Positions 53,237 to 61,380 of a DNA stretch of 64,000 nucleotides are shown here, in pieces. Every line of letters starts with the position of its first letter. Positions within the stretch are counted from its first letter, which is position 1. A program made the position numbers and the translations under genes. Source of the stretch: Algoriphagus terrigena DSM 22685 (GTDB lineage Bacteria; Bacteroidota; Bacteroidia; Cytophagales; Cyclobacteriaceae). Below the pieces are notes generated by a model. It was not told the DNA's origin. It saw only the letters and a program-made list of their open reading frames with translations, and did not search any database. The stretch is from positions 1 through 64,000 of the forward strand of contig NZ_AUBW01000020.1 in NCBI RefSeq assembly GCF_000429445.1, given 5' to 3'.

Positions 53237-53974
53237 TTAAGATTTAACTTGCTCGCCGGTCTTTCCGAATCTTCTTTCTCGTTGCTGATAATCTTTCACG
53301 GCGGCATAAAGGTGCTCTATTCTGAAATCAGGCCACAGTACCGGTGTGAAATACAGTTCGGTATAGGCCAGCTGCCAGAGCAGAAAGTTGCTGATCCGGT
53401 ATTCACCGCTGGTGCGGATCATCAGCTCCGGGTCGGGGATTCCGGCCGTGTCCAAATGATCAGCAATAGTCTGCTGGGTGATTTCCTCGGGTTTCAGTTT
53501 TCCCTCAGAGATTTTTTGGGCAATGCGTTTGGTTGCTTGGGTGAGTTCCCACTGTCCACTGTAGCTCAGCGCGAGCACCACGGTAAGGCCGGTGTTGGTT
53601 TCGGTCTGTCTCTTGGCTTCCTCCAGTTTTTCTTGGGCCGATTTCGGAAGACTGCTCAGATCCCCGATCGAAATCAACCGGATGTTATTTTTCATCATCA
53701 TTGAAATCTCGTCGATGATTGTCTTGACCAATAGCTGCATCAGCGCTTTCACCTCGTCCTTTGGACGGGACCAGTTTTCAGTGGAAAATGAAAATAGCGT
53801 CAGGTATTTTACCCCCAGATTATCTGCTCCTTCGATGGCATCTTTGACCGCCTGAATCGCGTGTCGATGTCCGAAGATCCTCATGGCGCCTTTCTTCTTG
53901 GCCCAACGGCCATTGCCGTCCATGATAATTGCAATATGTTTTGGGGTGTTGCTTAGGTCTAGTTTTTCCTTCAT
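53237..53974 (-). CDS. uppS: Isoprenyl transferase (undecaprenyl diphosphate synthase)
   Basis: A 245-residue cis-prenyltransferase that makes the C55 lipid carrier for cell wall and LPS synthesis. The diagnostic first motif IIMDGNGRWAKKKG carries catalytic Asp19. LTLFSFSTENWSRP and the terminal region with DLMIRTSGEYRISNFLLWQ-like residues (ELMIRTSGE, FLLWQLAYTELYF) complete the family pattern. Length is normal. Downstream of porG and upstream of bamA, in the order known from Porphyromonas gingivalis (porG-uppS-bamA-ompH-ompH). Confidence 0.96.
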   Translation of the reverse strand: MKEKLDLSNTPKHIAIIMDGNGRWAKKKGAMRIFGHRHAIQAVKDAIEGADNLGVKYLTLFSFSTENWSRPKDEVKALMQLLVKTIIDEISMMMKNNIRLISIGDLSSLPKSAQEKLEEAKRQTETNTGLTVVLALSYSGQWELTQATKRIAQKISEGKLKPEEITQQTIADHLDTAGIPDPELMIRTSGEYRISNFLLWQLAYTELYFTPVLWPDFRIEHLYAAVKDYQQRERRFGKTGEQVKS

Positions 53975-54055
53975 TCCAATGGCTTGGGTACCTAATTTTT
54001 TGGAGGTACAAAAATGCTATTTCTTTTCCAATTATCAGCCCTAGCTATCAATTTA

Positions 54056-54817
54056 TTAATAAGCGTAGCACCTCACATTGGCAATTGTATAGCTGATAGT
54101 CAGCCCCGCGAAGTAATACCAATCCTTGGTGTTTGGGTTGCCAAAATTGATCCCGTAGGGAGGTATTTGTCCGGTAGAAGGATCGGTCGGCGGCTGGTAT
54201 CTGGGGATCGCCGGCAGGCTGCTGTCGATCTTATCAAGATAGTCCGTCATCGTCGGCCGGAACCCGAGTTCAGCCGCCAAAGTCCATTGGTCGCTCAGCC
54301 GGTATTTCACGCCTCCGCCAAACGGGATGACCACAGAACTCAAGCTGTACTTTTCCGATGGAAGGTACGCGTAAGTGTTGCCTTTCATCATGAAATGGGA
54401 ATAGCCCAATCCAAAGAAGGCGTACGGCGACCATCTGAACTCGGAATCATTGCGCAGGAAATCCAGAAAGTTGAATTCCATCACTGCGCTCCCCTCAATC
54501 ACTCCGCCCCTAAACCTGCCATCTCTAACCTGAGCTGCGCGGTCCAAAGGCCTGAGGCTATCCTCAGCCTGAAGGATGGAAGAGCTGATAGCGACTCTCA
54601 AGCTCCACACATTGTCAAAATTTCTCTTGCCAAACAACGTGCCTTGAAGTCCAATTTGACGGGGGTCAACTTTGCGGATTATATCCCCGGTGTATGTTGC
54701 TGCACCGAGACCTCCACCTACCTCATATTTCTGTGCGTTGACAGGGCCAAGATAGCCGATCAAAACTAGGGTGAATACGAGTAAGTGTCTGATAATCTTA
54801 AAATTGACCTTTTTCAA
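54056..54817 (-). CDS. porG: Type IX secretion system protein PorG (DUF6089 family)
   Basis: A beta-barrel outer-membrane protein of about 253 residues from the TTG at 54817, which starts a classical signal peptide (KKVNFKIIRHLLVFTLVLIG, ending PVNAQ). An ATG at 54895 gives a longer, non-signal N-terminus and is less likely. The mature protein begins KYEVGGGLGAATYTGDI, has FRWSPYAFFGLGYSHF and SDQWTLAAELGFRP, and ends WYYFAGLTISYTIANVRC. Family style plus gene order nadK-porG-uppS-bamA-skp-skp identify it with the T9SS component PorG (PG0189 of P. gingivalis), an outer-membrane partner of the PorK/N ring. The identification depends partly on synteny. Confidence 0.82.
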   Translation of the reverse strand: MKKVNFKIIRHLLVFTLVLIGYLGPVNAQKYEVGGGLGAATYTGDIIRKVDPRQIGLQGTLFGKRNFDNVWSLRVAISSSILQAEDSLRPLDRAAQVRDGRFRGGVIEGSAVMEFNFLDFLRNDSEFRWSPYAFFGLGYSHFMMKGNTYAYLPSEKYSLSSVVIPFGGGVKYRLSDQWTLAAELGFRPTMTDYLDKIDSSLPAIPRYQPPTDPSTGQIPPYGINFGNPNTKDWYYFAGLTISYTIANVRCYAY

Positions 54818-54908
54818 GACGGTGCAAGTTATGAAGTACCCAACGTTTAAAAAACGCCGTTTTGTATTTGACGGGTTAATTAATGTTAAGCTCATTTAGT
54901 AGGTTTTT

Positions 54909-55784
54909 TCAGTTTCTCATATCGAAACCCCAGTTGAGCTTTTGGCGCAAGGTGTCAAAGAAATGAAAGTGAGGCAATTTGACCAATTTTGCCGAAAACA
55001 ACTCTTTTTTGACGCTGAGTTTTATCTCCGAAGAAATGGAAGTAGATCTGGAGTCGAGTGAAATCAGGAATTTTTCGGACCGGCCTTCTATCTCAAAGCT
55101 GATTTCGCAGTCGTCTGACACAATGATAGGCCGGACGTTTAGGTTGTGCGGACTTACAGGAGTGATCACAAAACTCTTAGTATCCGGAGTGATCAAAGGG
55201 CCGCCACAGCTCAGTGAGTAGCCAGTCGATCCAGTCGGGGTGGAGACAATCAGTCCGTCAGCCCAGTATGAGTTGAGGTATTTTCCGTCTATGTAAGTGT
55301 GGACGGTGATCATCGAGGAGGTGTCACGCTTATGAATCGTGAATTCATTGAGGGCGAAATTGATCCCGTTGAAGAGTTTTCGGCTACACTCCAGTGAAAT
55401 GAGTGAGCGGGTTTCGATCTGGAAGTTTGCGTAAGCCAGATTTTCGATGACTTCGCCGATCCGGTCAGTGACCGCTGTGGCGAGGAATCCCAGTCGCCCC
55501 GTATTCAATCCCAATACTGGGATCTCCAGATGACCTATCAGGCAGACGGCGTCCAGCAAGGTGCCATCCCCTCCGATTGAAATCAAAAAATCAACTGACT
55601 CAAGATCTTCCTGATTTTCAATGAGCCAGTAGGTGTGCCGTGCTTTGCCCAGCATCTTCAATGCCCGATCCATGGGTTCGGTGACCAGAATTTCGATCTG
55701 GTGTTTTTCGAGTTCCTGAAAGAGTCGATCGATGTCGGGAATGTGTTCCGGCTTAAAAACAAGGCCGTGCAAGGCTATTTTCAT
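54909..55784 (-). CDS. nadK: NAD kinase
   Basis: A 291-residue enzyme that phosphorylates NAD to NADP. It has the ISIGGDGTLLDAVCLIG motif (GGDGT near residue 74), LNTGRLGFLA, FALNEFTIHK (NE/D motif near 167), and DGLIVSTPTGSTGYSLSCGGPL. The cytoplasmic location and length are typical. The start at 55784 lies 15 nt beyond the end of a two-unit structured repeat. The upstream CBS-domain gene is on the same strand. Confidence 0.96.
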   Translation of the reverse strand: MKIALHGLVFKPEHIPDIDRLFQELEKHQIEILVTEPMDRALKMLGKARHTYWLIENQEDLESVDFLISIGGDGTLLDAVCLIGHLEIPVLGLNTGRLGFLATAVTDRIGEVIENLAYANFQIETRSLISLECSRKLFNGINFALNEFTIHKRDTSSMITVHTYIDGKYLNSYWADGLIVSTPTGSTGYSLSCGGPLITPDTKSFVITPVSPHNLNVRPIIVSDDCEISFEIEGRSEKFLISLDSRSTSISSEIKLSVKKELFSAKLVKLPHFHFFDTLRQKLNWGFDMRN

Positions 55785-55798
55785 ATGACTATAATTTG

Positions 55799-55962
55799 TC
55801 TTTTAAAGGCCATATGGAATGCCCTTTATAATCATCCCCGTGAGTGAGAAAGGTTTTCTCATGGGCATTTCATGTGTTTATAAGTGGTTTTTAGCGGTCA
55901 CGTGGAATGCCCTGCTTAAAAATTCCCGCGTGTAACCTGCCATTCTCATGGGGCATTTCATG
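55799..55962 (-). repeat. Dispersed intercistronic repeat, two units, divergent subtype (CBS/nadK spacer)
   Basis: Unit 1 (about 55884-55962) and unit 2 (about 55799-55875). Each has GGAATGCCC pairing with GGGCATTTC (55904-55912 with 55951-55959; 55816-55824 with 55863-55871). Each starts ATGAAATGCCC in the transcribed direction and ends GGCC or GACC followed by TTAAAA or CTAAAAA, like the other arrays. The middle differs from the TCGGGACAGGC type. Unit 1 begins directly after the CBS gene stop. Confidence 0.75.
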
Positions 55963-55964
55963 CC

Positions 55965-56630
55965 TTAAATATCTAAAAATCTCAGCAAGTTACCGATTCG
56001 GTCTTCTTCGTTGGTGATTCCGGACTCCTCCTGATAGTGGTCAATCACCCGATAGCCAAATCGCTCGAGGGTGGCTTTGACATGGCGGAGCTCCAATTTG
56101 TCCAGCTTCAGCGTAAGCTTGATCTTGCTGTCGTCCAGCGGATCAGTGGTGATGAAGGAGCTCAGGATTTTGGTGTTTTCCGACTCTACGAGGCGCGAGA
56201 TTTCGGAGAGATGATAGTCTGTCATGTTCATCGACAGGATCAGCACGCTTCCCTGAGACTTGATCGACAGACTGTCTGCAAAGGCTGCAATTGCATCTTC
56301 CATGGTGATCACGCCGAGGTACGATTTTTCCCGATCCAGCACAGCGACCAGATGTGATTGATTTTCGGAGGCTACTCGTAGTACATCGTAGATATGCTTG
56401 TCGGAATAGACCCAGCAGTCGCCCGCTTCCAGTTCAATCGTGCCAATCAGTTGATCCGAATTGTTCAGCTCAAAGATCACCTCATCTCCAATAAACCCCA
56501 AAAATCTTCCCTGATCGGATACCGGGAGCGAATCGGTGCGGATTTCTTCCATCCAAGCCAATGCCATCCCGGCTCGGTCGCTGAGCTTGAGCGGGGGGAT
56601 CAGATTATTGATGAACTCGTAGGCTTGCAT
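55965..56630 (-). CDS. CBS-domain protein
   Basis: A 221-residue cytoplasmic protein. Two CBS motifs are visible: LIPPLKLSDRAGMALAWMEE with VSDQGRFLGFI in the first 50 residues, and HIYDVLRVASENQSHLVAVLDREKSYLGVITMEDAIAAF near 78-115 (given as positions). The remaining 90 residues are an ACT-like or alpha/beta tail (MTDYHLSEISRLVESENTKI). CBS pairs bind adenosine nucleotides and act as sensors; the partner here is unknown. It precedes nadK, and a nucleotide-sensing link is possible but only inferred. Confidence 0.88.
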   Translation of the reverse strand: MQAYEFINNLIPPLKLSDRAGMALAWMEEIRTDSLPVSDQGRFLGFIGDEVIFELNNSDQLIGTIELEAGDCWVYSDKHIYDVLRVASENQSHLVAVLDREKSYLGVITMEDAIAAFADSLSIKSQGSVLILSMNMTDYHLSEISRLVESENTKILSSFITTDPLDDSKIKLTLKLDKLELRHVKATLERFGYRVIDHYQEESGITNEEDRIGNLLRFLDI

Positions 56631-56711
56631 GAGAGAAATTTAGGAAATGAATTTAGAACACAAAACGCTTTTCTGGGTATTCTTGTTCCTTTTCGTTTTT
56701 TGGCCCAATGA

Positions 56712-57911
56712 TTAGAGCGAAAAGTAATTGGCTGCGATGCCCAAAACGATACCCGCCAGGATAATCACCGGTGAGGAAATCTTGGAAAACTGTAAGACCG
56801 AGTAGGTGCCCAAGATGAACACAATGTGGAGCGCATTTGCTTCTAAGGGCTCAAAAAGGAGGTATGCCGCCGCAATCAACATCCCGCAGGATACGGCATT
56901 GATGCCTTCGAGCGCCGCACGCACCGGCCGATAGAGCTTGAGCTGATCCCAAAAACGGATCACGAAGAATATCAGAAAAATGCCTGGGAGAAATATCCCC
57001 GCCGCCGCGATCAGTCCGCCCATCAAGAATCCACTCAATCCAAATTCTCTCATAGAAAGGGCGCCTATGTAGGATGAAATGGAAAAAGTCGGCCCCGGAA
57101 TGCCCTGGGATATCGCGTATCCGGTCAGGAACTCTTCAGAACTCAGGAAGTGCTTGAAGTCGACAAACTCGGTGTAGAGGTAGGGGACGAGTACCTGTCC
57201 ACCTCCAAATATCAAACTGCCGTTTCGATAGAAGTTCTCAAAAAGGAGGATCGGCTGATAGTTGGTAATAGCACCAGCGACCGCAGCCAAGATCAGGACT
57301 CCGCCCCAGAGGTAGAAATTTGCCCACTTGATTACCAACGCTTTTTCTTCCTCCGCCTTGGGCTGGTTTTTGTATTTGATCGAGGTGCTCAAGCCGCCGA
57401 GTACCAGCATCACCGGAAAGATGTAAGGAGAGCTGTAGAAGAATGAGACAAAGGCCGATATGAGCATCAGTATCATTGCTTCGGTACTTTTGACCATCTT
57501 GGTAATGGTTTTTTGCGCAGCAAAAATGATAAACCCAATCGCCATCGGCTGGATAAACCGGGCAAAACCAAGAGCTCCCGGCGTATTTTCCTGCAAAAAT
57601 TGAATCAAAACAGCCGTCGCCGTCATGATCAGAGTCGCGGGGAGAATCCATACAAAAAGTGCCAGATAGGCGAGGTTTGGTCCACCCACCCGAAATCCAA
57701 TGGCGGAGATCAGCTGGGTGGACGATGGACCTGGGAGGATATTGCAAAGAGCATTCAACTCCCAGAGTTCATCCTCTGTGATGTAGGCCCGGTTTTTCAC
57801 CATCCGCTCCAGCAGCATTGCCAAAAATGCCTGCGGCCCACCGAATGCGGTGATGGAAAGCGTCAGGACATCTTTGAGAAATACATAATATCGGACTTTG
57901 CGGACCGACAT
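56712..57911 (-). CDS. chrA: Chromate transporter ChrA family protein
   Basis: A 399-residue integral membrane protein of the long, two-domain CHR class. About ten to twelve hydrophobic helices in two homologous halves are visible. Half signatures are FGGPQAFLAMLLERMV followed by LPGPSSTQL in the first, and FGGGQVLVPYLYTEFV with QGIPGPTFSISSYIGAL in the second. The family exports chromate; in many bacteria without chromate stress it may carry other oxyanions. It starts 1 nt after the stop of the oxygenase gene upstream, so the two are co-transcribed. Confidence 0.93.
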   Translation of the reverse strand: MSVRKVRYYVFLKDVLTLSITAFGGPQAFLAMLLERMVKNRAYITEDELWELNALCNILPGPSSTQLISAIGFRVGGPNLAYLALFVWILPATLIMTATAVLIQFLQENTPGALGFARFIQPMAIGFIIFAAQKTITKMVKSTEAMILMLISAFVSFFYSSPYIFPVMLVLGGLSTSIKYKNQPKAEEEKALVIKWANFYLWGGVLILAAVAGAITNYQPILLFENFYRNGSLIFGGGQVLVPYLYTEFVDFKHFLSSEEFLTGYAISQGIPGPTFSISSYIGALSMREFGLSGFLMGGLIAAAGIFLPGIFLIFFVIRFWDQLKLYRPVRAALEGINAVSCGMLIAAAYLLFEPLEANALHIVFILGTYSVLQFSKISSPVIILAGIVLGIAANYFSL

Positions 57912-57912
57912 C

Positions 57913-58890
57913 TTATTTCTTCAAACCTAATTCGCGGAGTCTTTCATCCAAAAACTCTCCTGCTGTGGCATCTGTGAACTGTTTGGGATTGCTTTCGTCG
58001 ATGCAGTTGTCGAGACAGGTGAGATCCATCTCTGATCTCGGATGCATGAAAAAGGGGATAGAATACCTGCTGGTGTGCATCATCTCCTTTGGCGGATTGA
58101 CCACACGGTGGATCGTCGACTTCAGTTTTTTGTTAGTGAGACGCTCCAGCATATCGCCGACATTCACGACCAGCTGATCGGGAAGGGCCGTGATTGGGAT
58201 CCACTTGCCGTCTCTTCTCAACACCTGCAGGCCATCAGCGCTTGCTCCCATCAGGAGTGTGATCAGGTTGATATCGCCATGCTCAGCGGCGCGGACAGCA
58301 TCGGCGGGGACTTCGTCGGGATTTTCGATCGGGAAATAGTGGATCTGACGCAAGATGGAATTGCCGTAGGCGACTTTGTCTTCAAAGTAGTCTTCCGGAA
58401 GGTCCAGATTCAAGGCAATTGCCTGGAGCATTGCCTTGCCGGCATTTTCCAAGGTGTGATAGGCTTCGACTGCGGCCTTCTGAAACTCCTGAATTTCGGC
58501 GGGCCAGACGTTTTCGGGATACTCGCCTTTCACCGTATCCGAGTCGGGAATAAATTCCAGCGGCTGACCTACGTGGAAAAATTCCTTCAGATCACCGGTA
58601 TTTCGGCCTTTGGCATGCTCTTTTCCCTTGCCGGTGTAGCCACGCTGGTATCCGATTTCCGGTTTTTCGTATTTCTTTTTTAAGTCATCCGGCAGGGAAA
58701 AAAAGGCCTTGATCGAACTGTAAAGACGATCCTGAAGATCCTTGGAAAGTCCGTGGTTTTTGATCGCTACAAAACCGATGTTTTGGTAGGCTTCTCCCAG
58801 CTTCTCCACAAAAGCCGCTTTCTGTTCGGGAGTTCCGGAAGTGAAGTCAGCCAGATCCAAACTTGGAATTTCATCAAAGAGGATGTCCAT
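57913..58890 (-). CDS. Isopenicillin N synthase-family 2-oxoglutarate/Fe(II) oxygenase
   Basis: A 325-residue non-heme iron enzyme. The N-terminal DIOX_N part includes GFVAIKNHGLSKDL and YQRGYTGKGKEHAKG. The C-terminal 2OG-Fe(II) domain shows the iron ligands as H-x-D in EHGDINLITLL (near residue 206) and the distal His in STIHRVVNP (near 261), plus the R-x-S motif in TSRYSIPFF for the co-substrate. Substrate unknown; related genes are annotated as isopenicillin N synthase-like. It heads an operon with chrA. Confidence 0.92.
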   Translation of the reverse strand: MDILFDEIPSLDLADFTSGTPEQKAAFVEKLGEAYQNIGFVAIKNHGLSKDLQDRLYSSIKAFFSLPDDLKKKYEKPEIGYQRGYTGKGKEHAKGRNTGDLKEFFHVGQPLEFIPDSDTVKGEYPENVWPAEIQEFQKAAVEAYHTLENAGKAMLQAIALNLDLPEDYFEDKVAYGNSILRQIHYFPIENPDEVPADAVRAAEHGDINLITLLMGASADGLQVLRRDGKWIPITALPDQLVVNVGDMLERLTNKKLKSTIHRVVNPPKEMMHTSRYSIPFFMHPRSEMDLTCLDNCIDESNPKQFTDATAGEFLDERLRELGLKK

Positions 58891-58966
58891 TTAGTTATTG
58901 TTAAGTTTGATGTACCAATATAATTCTTCAAAAATAAATATCTTTAAACTCAATCTGGATTGCTAA

Positions 58967-59737
58967 ATGAAGAAAATCCTCCTGTTGCCAATTTTGTGTG
59001 CTGTGCTCGTAGTCGGCTGTTCGGAAGGTAGGCGAAAAATAAATGAAGCAGTGGTGGATGAGTTTTCGGATTCACTTTCTGCGGATCCGACGATTCCCAA
59101 GGTTACTTTTTATCAGTTTGAAGATTCATCCGCTTACCCGGACGCAATCCTCGAATTGCATACTCCCCTGGGTAATCAGGTTTTCCGTCCCGGGAAAGTG
59201 CCTTTTGAATTCAACAGCAAGAACTTCCCGTTTGAAGAGGTTGCTGGTGAGAGCGCCAAGCTTTTCATGATCCTGAATGGCGGCGATCCAGTGGGCTATT
59301 ATTCGCCGATATTCCAACGGGAACTGACGCAGGGAACCTACCGGGTGGTCGGTTTTCTGGTTGACAAAGAAGGACATGCCTTGAAAAGTTTTGGGAATTA
59401 TGTTGACAGGGACTTTATCGTGGGCGACTCGAGACCGTTTCCTTACTCCGGGGAGCCGTATTTGGCTGTGAATCTACCCCGAAACGCGCAGACACTTTCG
59501 CAGGGAGAAGAACTCGTCATCGACTTTTTGGTCTTGGGCGGAGATATGAAGCTGGACGGGCTAAAAGTCCAGATCAAAGTCAACGACTATCTGTATGAGA
59601 TTGACCACATGGCGCCGGTGCGTCTGACCAATCTGCCAGTTGGAGAATACCAGGTGCATGTGAAGCTTTTGTTGACGAATGGAAAAGAACTCGACGGACC
59701 ATTCTCTACGGTCACCAAAACAGTCTATGTCCGATAA
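58967..59737 (+). CDS. Hypothetical lipoprotein
   Basis: A 256-residue protein with a lipoprotein signal peptide (MKKILLLPILCAVLVVGC, lipid-modified Cys18). The mature part is beta-rich, with several segments like VTFYQFEDSSAYPDAILEL, an immunoglobulin-like layout around QGTYRVVGFLVDKEGHALKSFG and LPVGEYQVHVKLLLTNGKEL. No named family is recognised. It probably lies in the outer or inner membrane facing the periplasm. It is divergent from the oxygenase operon and precedes serS by 36 bp. Confidence 0.78.
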   Translation: MKKILLLPILCAVLVVGCSEGRRKINEAVVDEFSDSLSADPTIPKVTFYQFEDSSAYPDAILELHTPLGNQVFRPGKVPFEFNSKNFPFEEVAGESAKLFMILNGGDPVGYYSPIFQRELTQGTYRVVGFLVDKEGHALKSFGNYVDRDFIVGDSRPFPYSGEPYLAVNLPRNAQTLSQGEELVIDFLVLGGDMKLDGLKVQIKVNDYLYEIDHMAPVRLTNLPVGEYQVHVKLLLTNGKELDGPFSTVTKTVYVR

Positions 59738-59742
59738 GTCCT

Positions 59743-59750
59743 TATCTTTG
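59743..59750 (+). promoter_or_regulatory. Candidate serS promoter -7 element
   Basis: TATCTTTG (59743-59750), an exact TAnnTTTG match, 23 bp before the serS ATG and within the 36-bp gap after the lipoprotein gene. No clear TTG at -33. Confidence 0.5.
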
Positions 59751-59773
59751 GACACCAAAATCAAGATTTCTTC

Positions 59774-61045
59774 ATGCTTTTAGTCAATCAAATCCGGGAA
59801 AATTACGCCGGTATGCTAGCCGGTCTGCAAAAGCGCAACATTCACAATGCCGCGAATCTTCTCCTTGAGGTGATCACGTTGGATGACCAGAGAAAGTCGA
59901 CACAGACCCAGCGCGACCAGTGTCAGGCTGAGGCGAATACCATTTCGAAGCAAATCGGCCAACTGATGAAGGAAGGCAAAGCGCAGGAAGCGATCGCCAT
60001 CCGTGAGCGGACCAGTGAGCTCAAAGACCAAATCAAACTGCTGGAAGATCAGTATTCCAAGACAGAAGACGAGCTCAAAGCCCTGCTTTATACCATCCCC
60101 AATGTACCCCACGAGTCCGTGCCGAAGGGGAAGACTCCGGAGGACAATGAGATTGTGCTGGAAAACGGGACGATCCCGACTCTTTTTGAGGGAAAGCTGC
60201 CGCACTGGGATCTGATCAAGAAGTACGACATCATTGACTTTGACCTGGGGGTGAAAATCGCCGGCGCCGGTTTTCCGGTGTACAAAGGAAAAGGAGCAAG
60301 ACTACAGCGTGCGCTGATCAATTTCTTTTTGGATGAGGCGTTGGCCATGGGATTCACGGAGATTCAGCCGCCGATCTTGGTCAATGAGGAATCCGGGTAT
60401 GGAACGGGTCAGTTGCCTGACAAGGAAGGACAGATGTACCATTCTACAGCCGATGATCTCTACCTGATTCCTACCGCCGAAGTACCGATCACCAATCTCT
60501 ACCGGGACGTCATCGTCTCTGAGGAAGATCTTCCGATCAAAAACGTCGGCTATACGCCATGCTTCCGACGTGAGGCTGGTTCCTGGGGAGCTCATGTCAG
60601 AGGACTGAACAGACTTCACCAGTTTGACAAGGTGGAGATCGTCCAGATCACGCACCCTGACAAATCCTACGAGGCGCTCGAAAGCATGAGCAGCTATGTG
60701 CAGGGACTTTTGCAAAAGTTGGAGCTCCCTTACCGGGTACTCAGACTCTGCGGAGGCGACATGGGCTTCACTTCAGCACTGACCTACGACATGGAAGTCT
60801 ATTCTGCCGCACAGGAGCGCTGGCTGGAGGTAAGTTCTGTGTCCAACTTTGAAACGTACCAGACGAACCGTCTGAAGCTGAGATTCCGTGGCGAAGACAA
60901 AAAGACGCAGCTGGCGCATTCGCTCAACGGTTCCGCTTTGGCTTTACCACGAATCGTGGCGTCCATCCTGGAAAATAATCAGACTCCCGACGGCATCAAG
61001 ATGCCAAAGGTGCTCCATCAGTATCTCGGATTTGATTCCATCTAG
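59774..61045 (+). CDS. serS: Serine--tRNA ligase
   Basis: A 423-residue class II aminoacyl-tRNA synthetase. The N-terminal 110 residues form the tRNA-binding coiled coil. Motif 2 is seen as FRREAGSWGAHVRGLNRLHQFDKVE (residues about 270-294) and motif 3 as ALPRIVASILENNQ (near 394). The serine/ATP pocket includes TAEVPITNLYRD and SSVSNFETYQTNRLKLRF. It charges tRNA-Ser. Length is normal. Followed by a terminator at 61074. Confidence 0.97.
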   Translation: MLLVNQIRENYAGMLAGLQKRNIHNAANLLLEVITLDDQRKSTQTQRDQCQAEANTISKQIGQLMKEGKAQEAIAIRERTSELKDQIKLLEDQYSKTEDELKALLYTIPNVPHESVPKGKTPEDNEIVLENGTIPTLFEGKLPHWDLIKKYDIIDFDLGVKIAGAGFPVYKGKGARLQRALINFFLDEALAMGFTEIQPPILVNEESGYGTGQLPDKEGQMYHSTADDLYLIPTAEVPITNLYRDVIVSEEDLPIKNVGYTPCFRREAGSWGAHVRGLNRLHQFDKVEIVQITHPDKSYEALESMSSYVQGLLQKLELPYRVLRLCGGDMGFTSALTYDMEVYSAAQERWLEVSSVSNFETYQTNRLKLRFRGEDKKTQLAHSLNGSALALPRIVASILENNQTPDGIKMPKVLHQYLGFDSI

Positions 61046-61073
61046 AATCGACACAATCTAGAAGTACTACAAG

Positions 61074-61109
61074 CCGTCCGGAAGACATTCAGGACGGTTT
61101 TTTCTTTTT
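61074..61109 (+). terminator. Rho-independent terminator after serS
   Basis: CCGTCC (61074-61079) pairs with GGACGG (61092-61097), followed by TTTTTTCTTTTT. It is about 28 nt after the stop. The rest of the 335-bp gap to the peroxiredoxin gene is AT-rich and holds the dyad elements at 61270-61361. Confidence 0.85.
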
Positions 61110-61269
61110 CAACCCCTCAAAGGTGTACTCCTATAGCGGCGGTAAATCTTCAATAGATTATTTCAATAGTAGACTTTTTCTTCTGCACGTGCGCCGTTTC
61201 CCGCGTTTTTTCAATCAGAAATTTGTTCGAATCGATGCTTTTGTTTCGCCTGTTTTCAATCGGGCAATA

Positions 61270-61361
61270 GTTTGATTGGCGGCCTTCTTCTTTTTTGATT
61301 TGGCAATCAAACACCCTGTTTGTTAGAAAGTTTATTTAAAGAGTTAAATTTGTCTAACAAA
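61270..61361 (+). promoter_or_regulatory. Peroxiredoxin promoter with nested inverted repeats
   Basis: TTG (61320-61322), 22 nt, then TAAATTTG (61345-61352), an exact TAnnTTTG match 28 bp before the ATG. Three overlapping dyads surround it: GTTTGATTG (61270-61278)/CAATCAAAC (61304-61312), CAAACA (61308-61313)/TGTTTG (61317-61322), and TTTGTTAGA (61319-61327)/TCTAACAAA (61353-61361). The last pair brackets the promoter. This is a plausible operator for a peroxide- or redox-responsive regulator; the regulator is not identified. Confidence 0.55.
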
Positions 61362-61380
61362 TCATCAAAAAAACAGCAAT

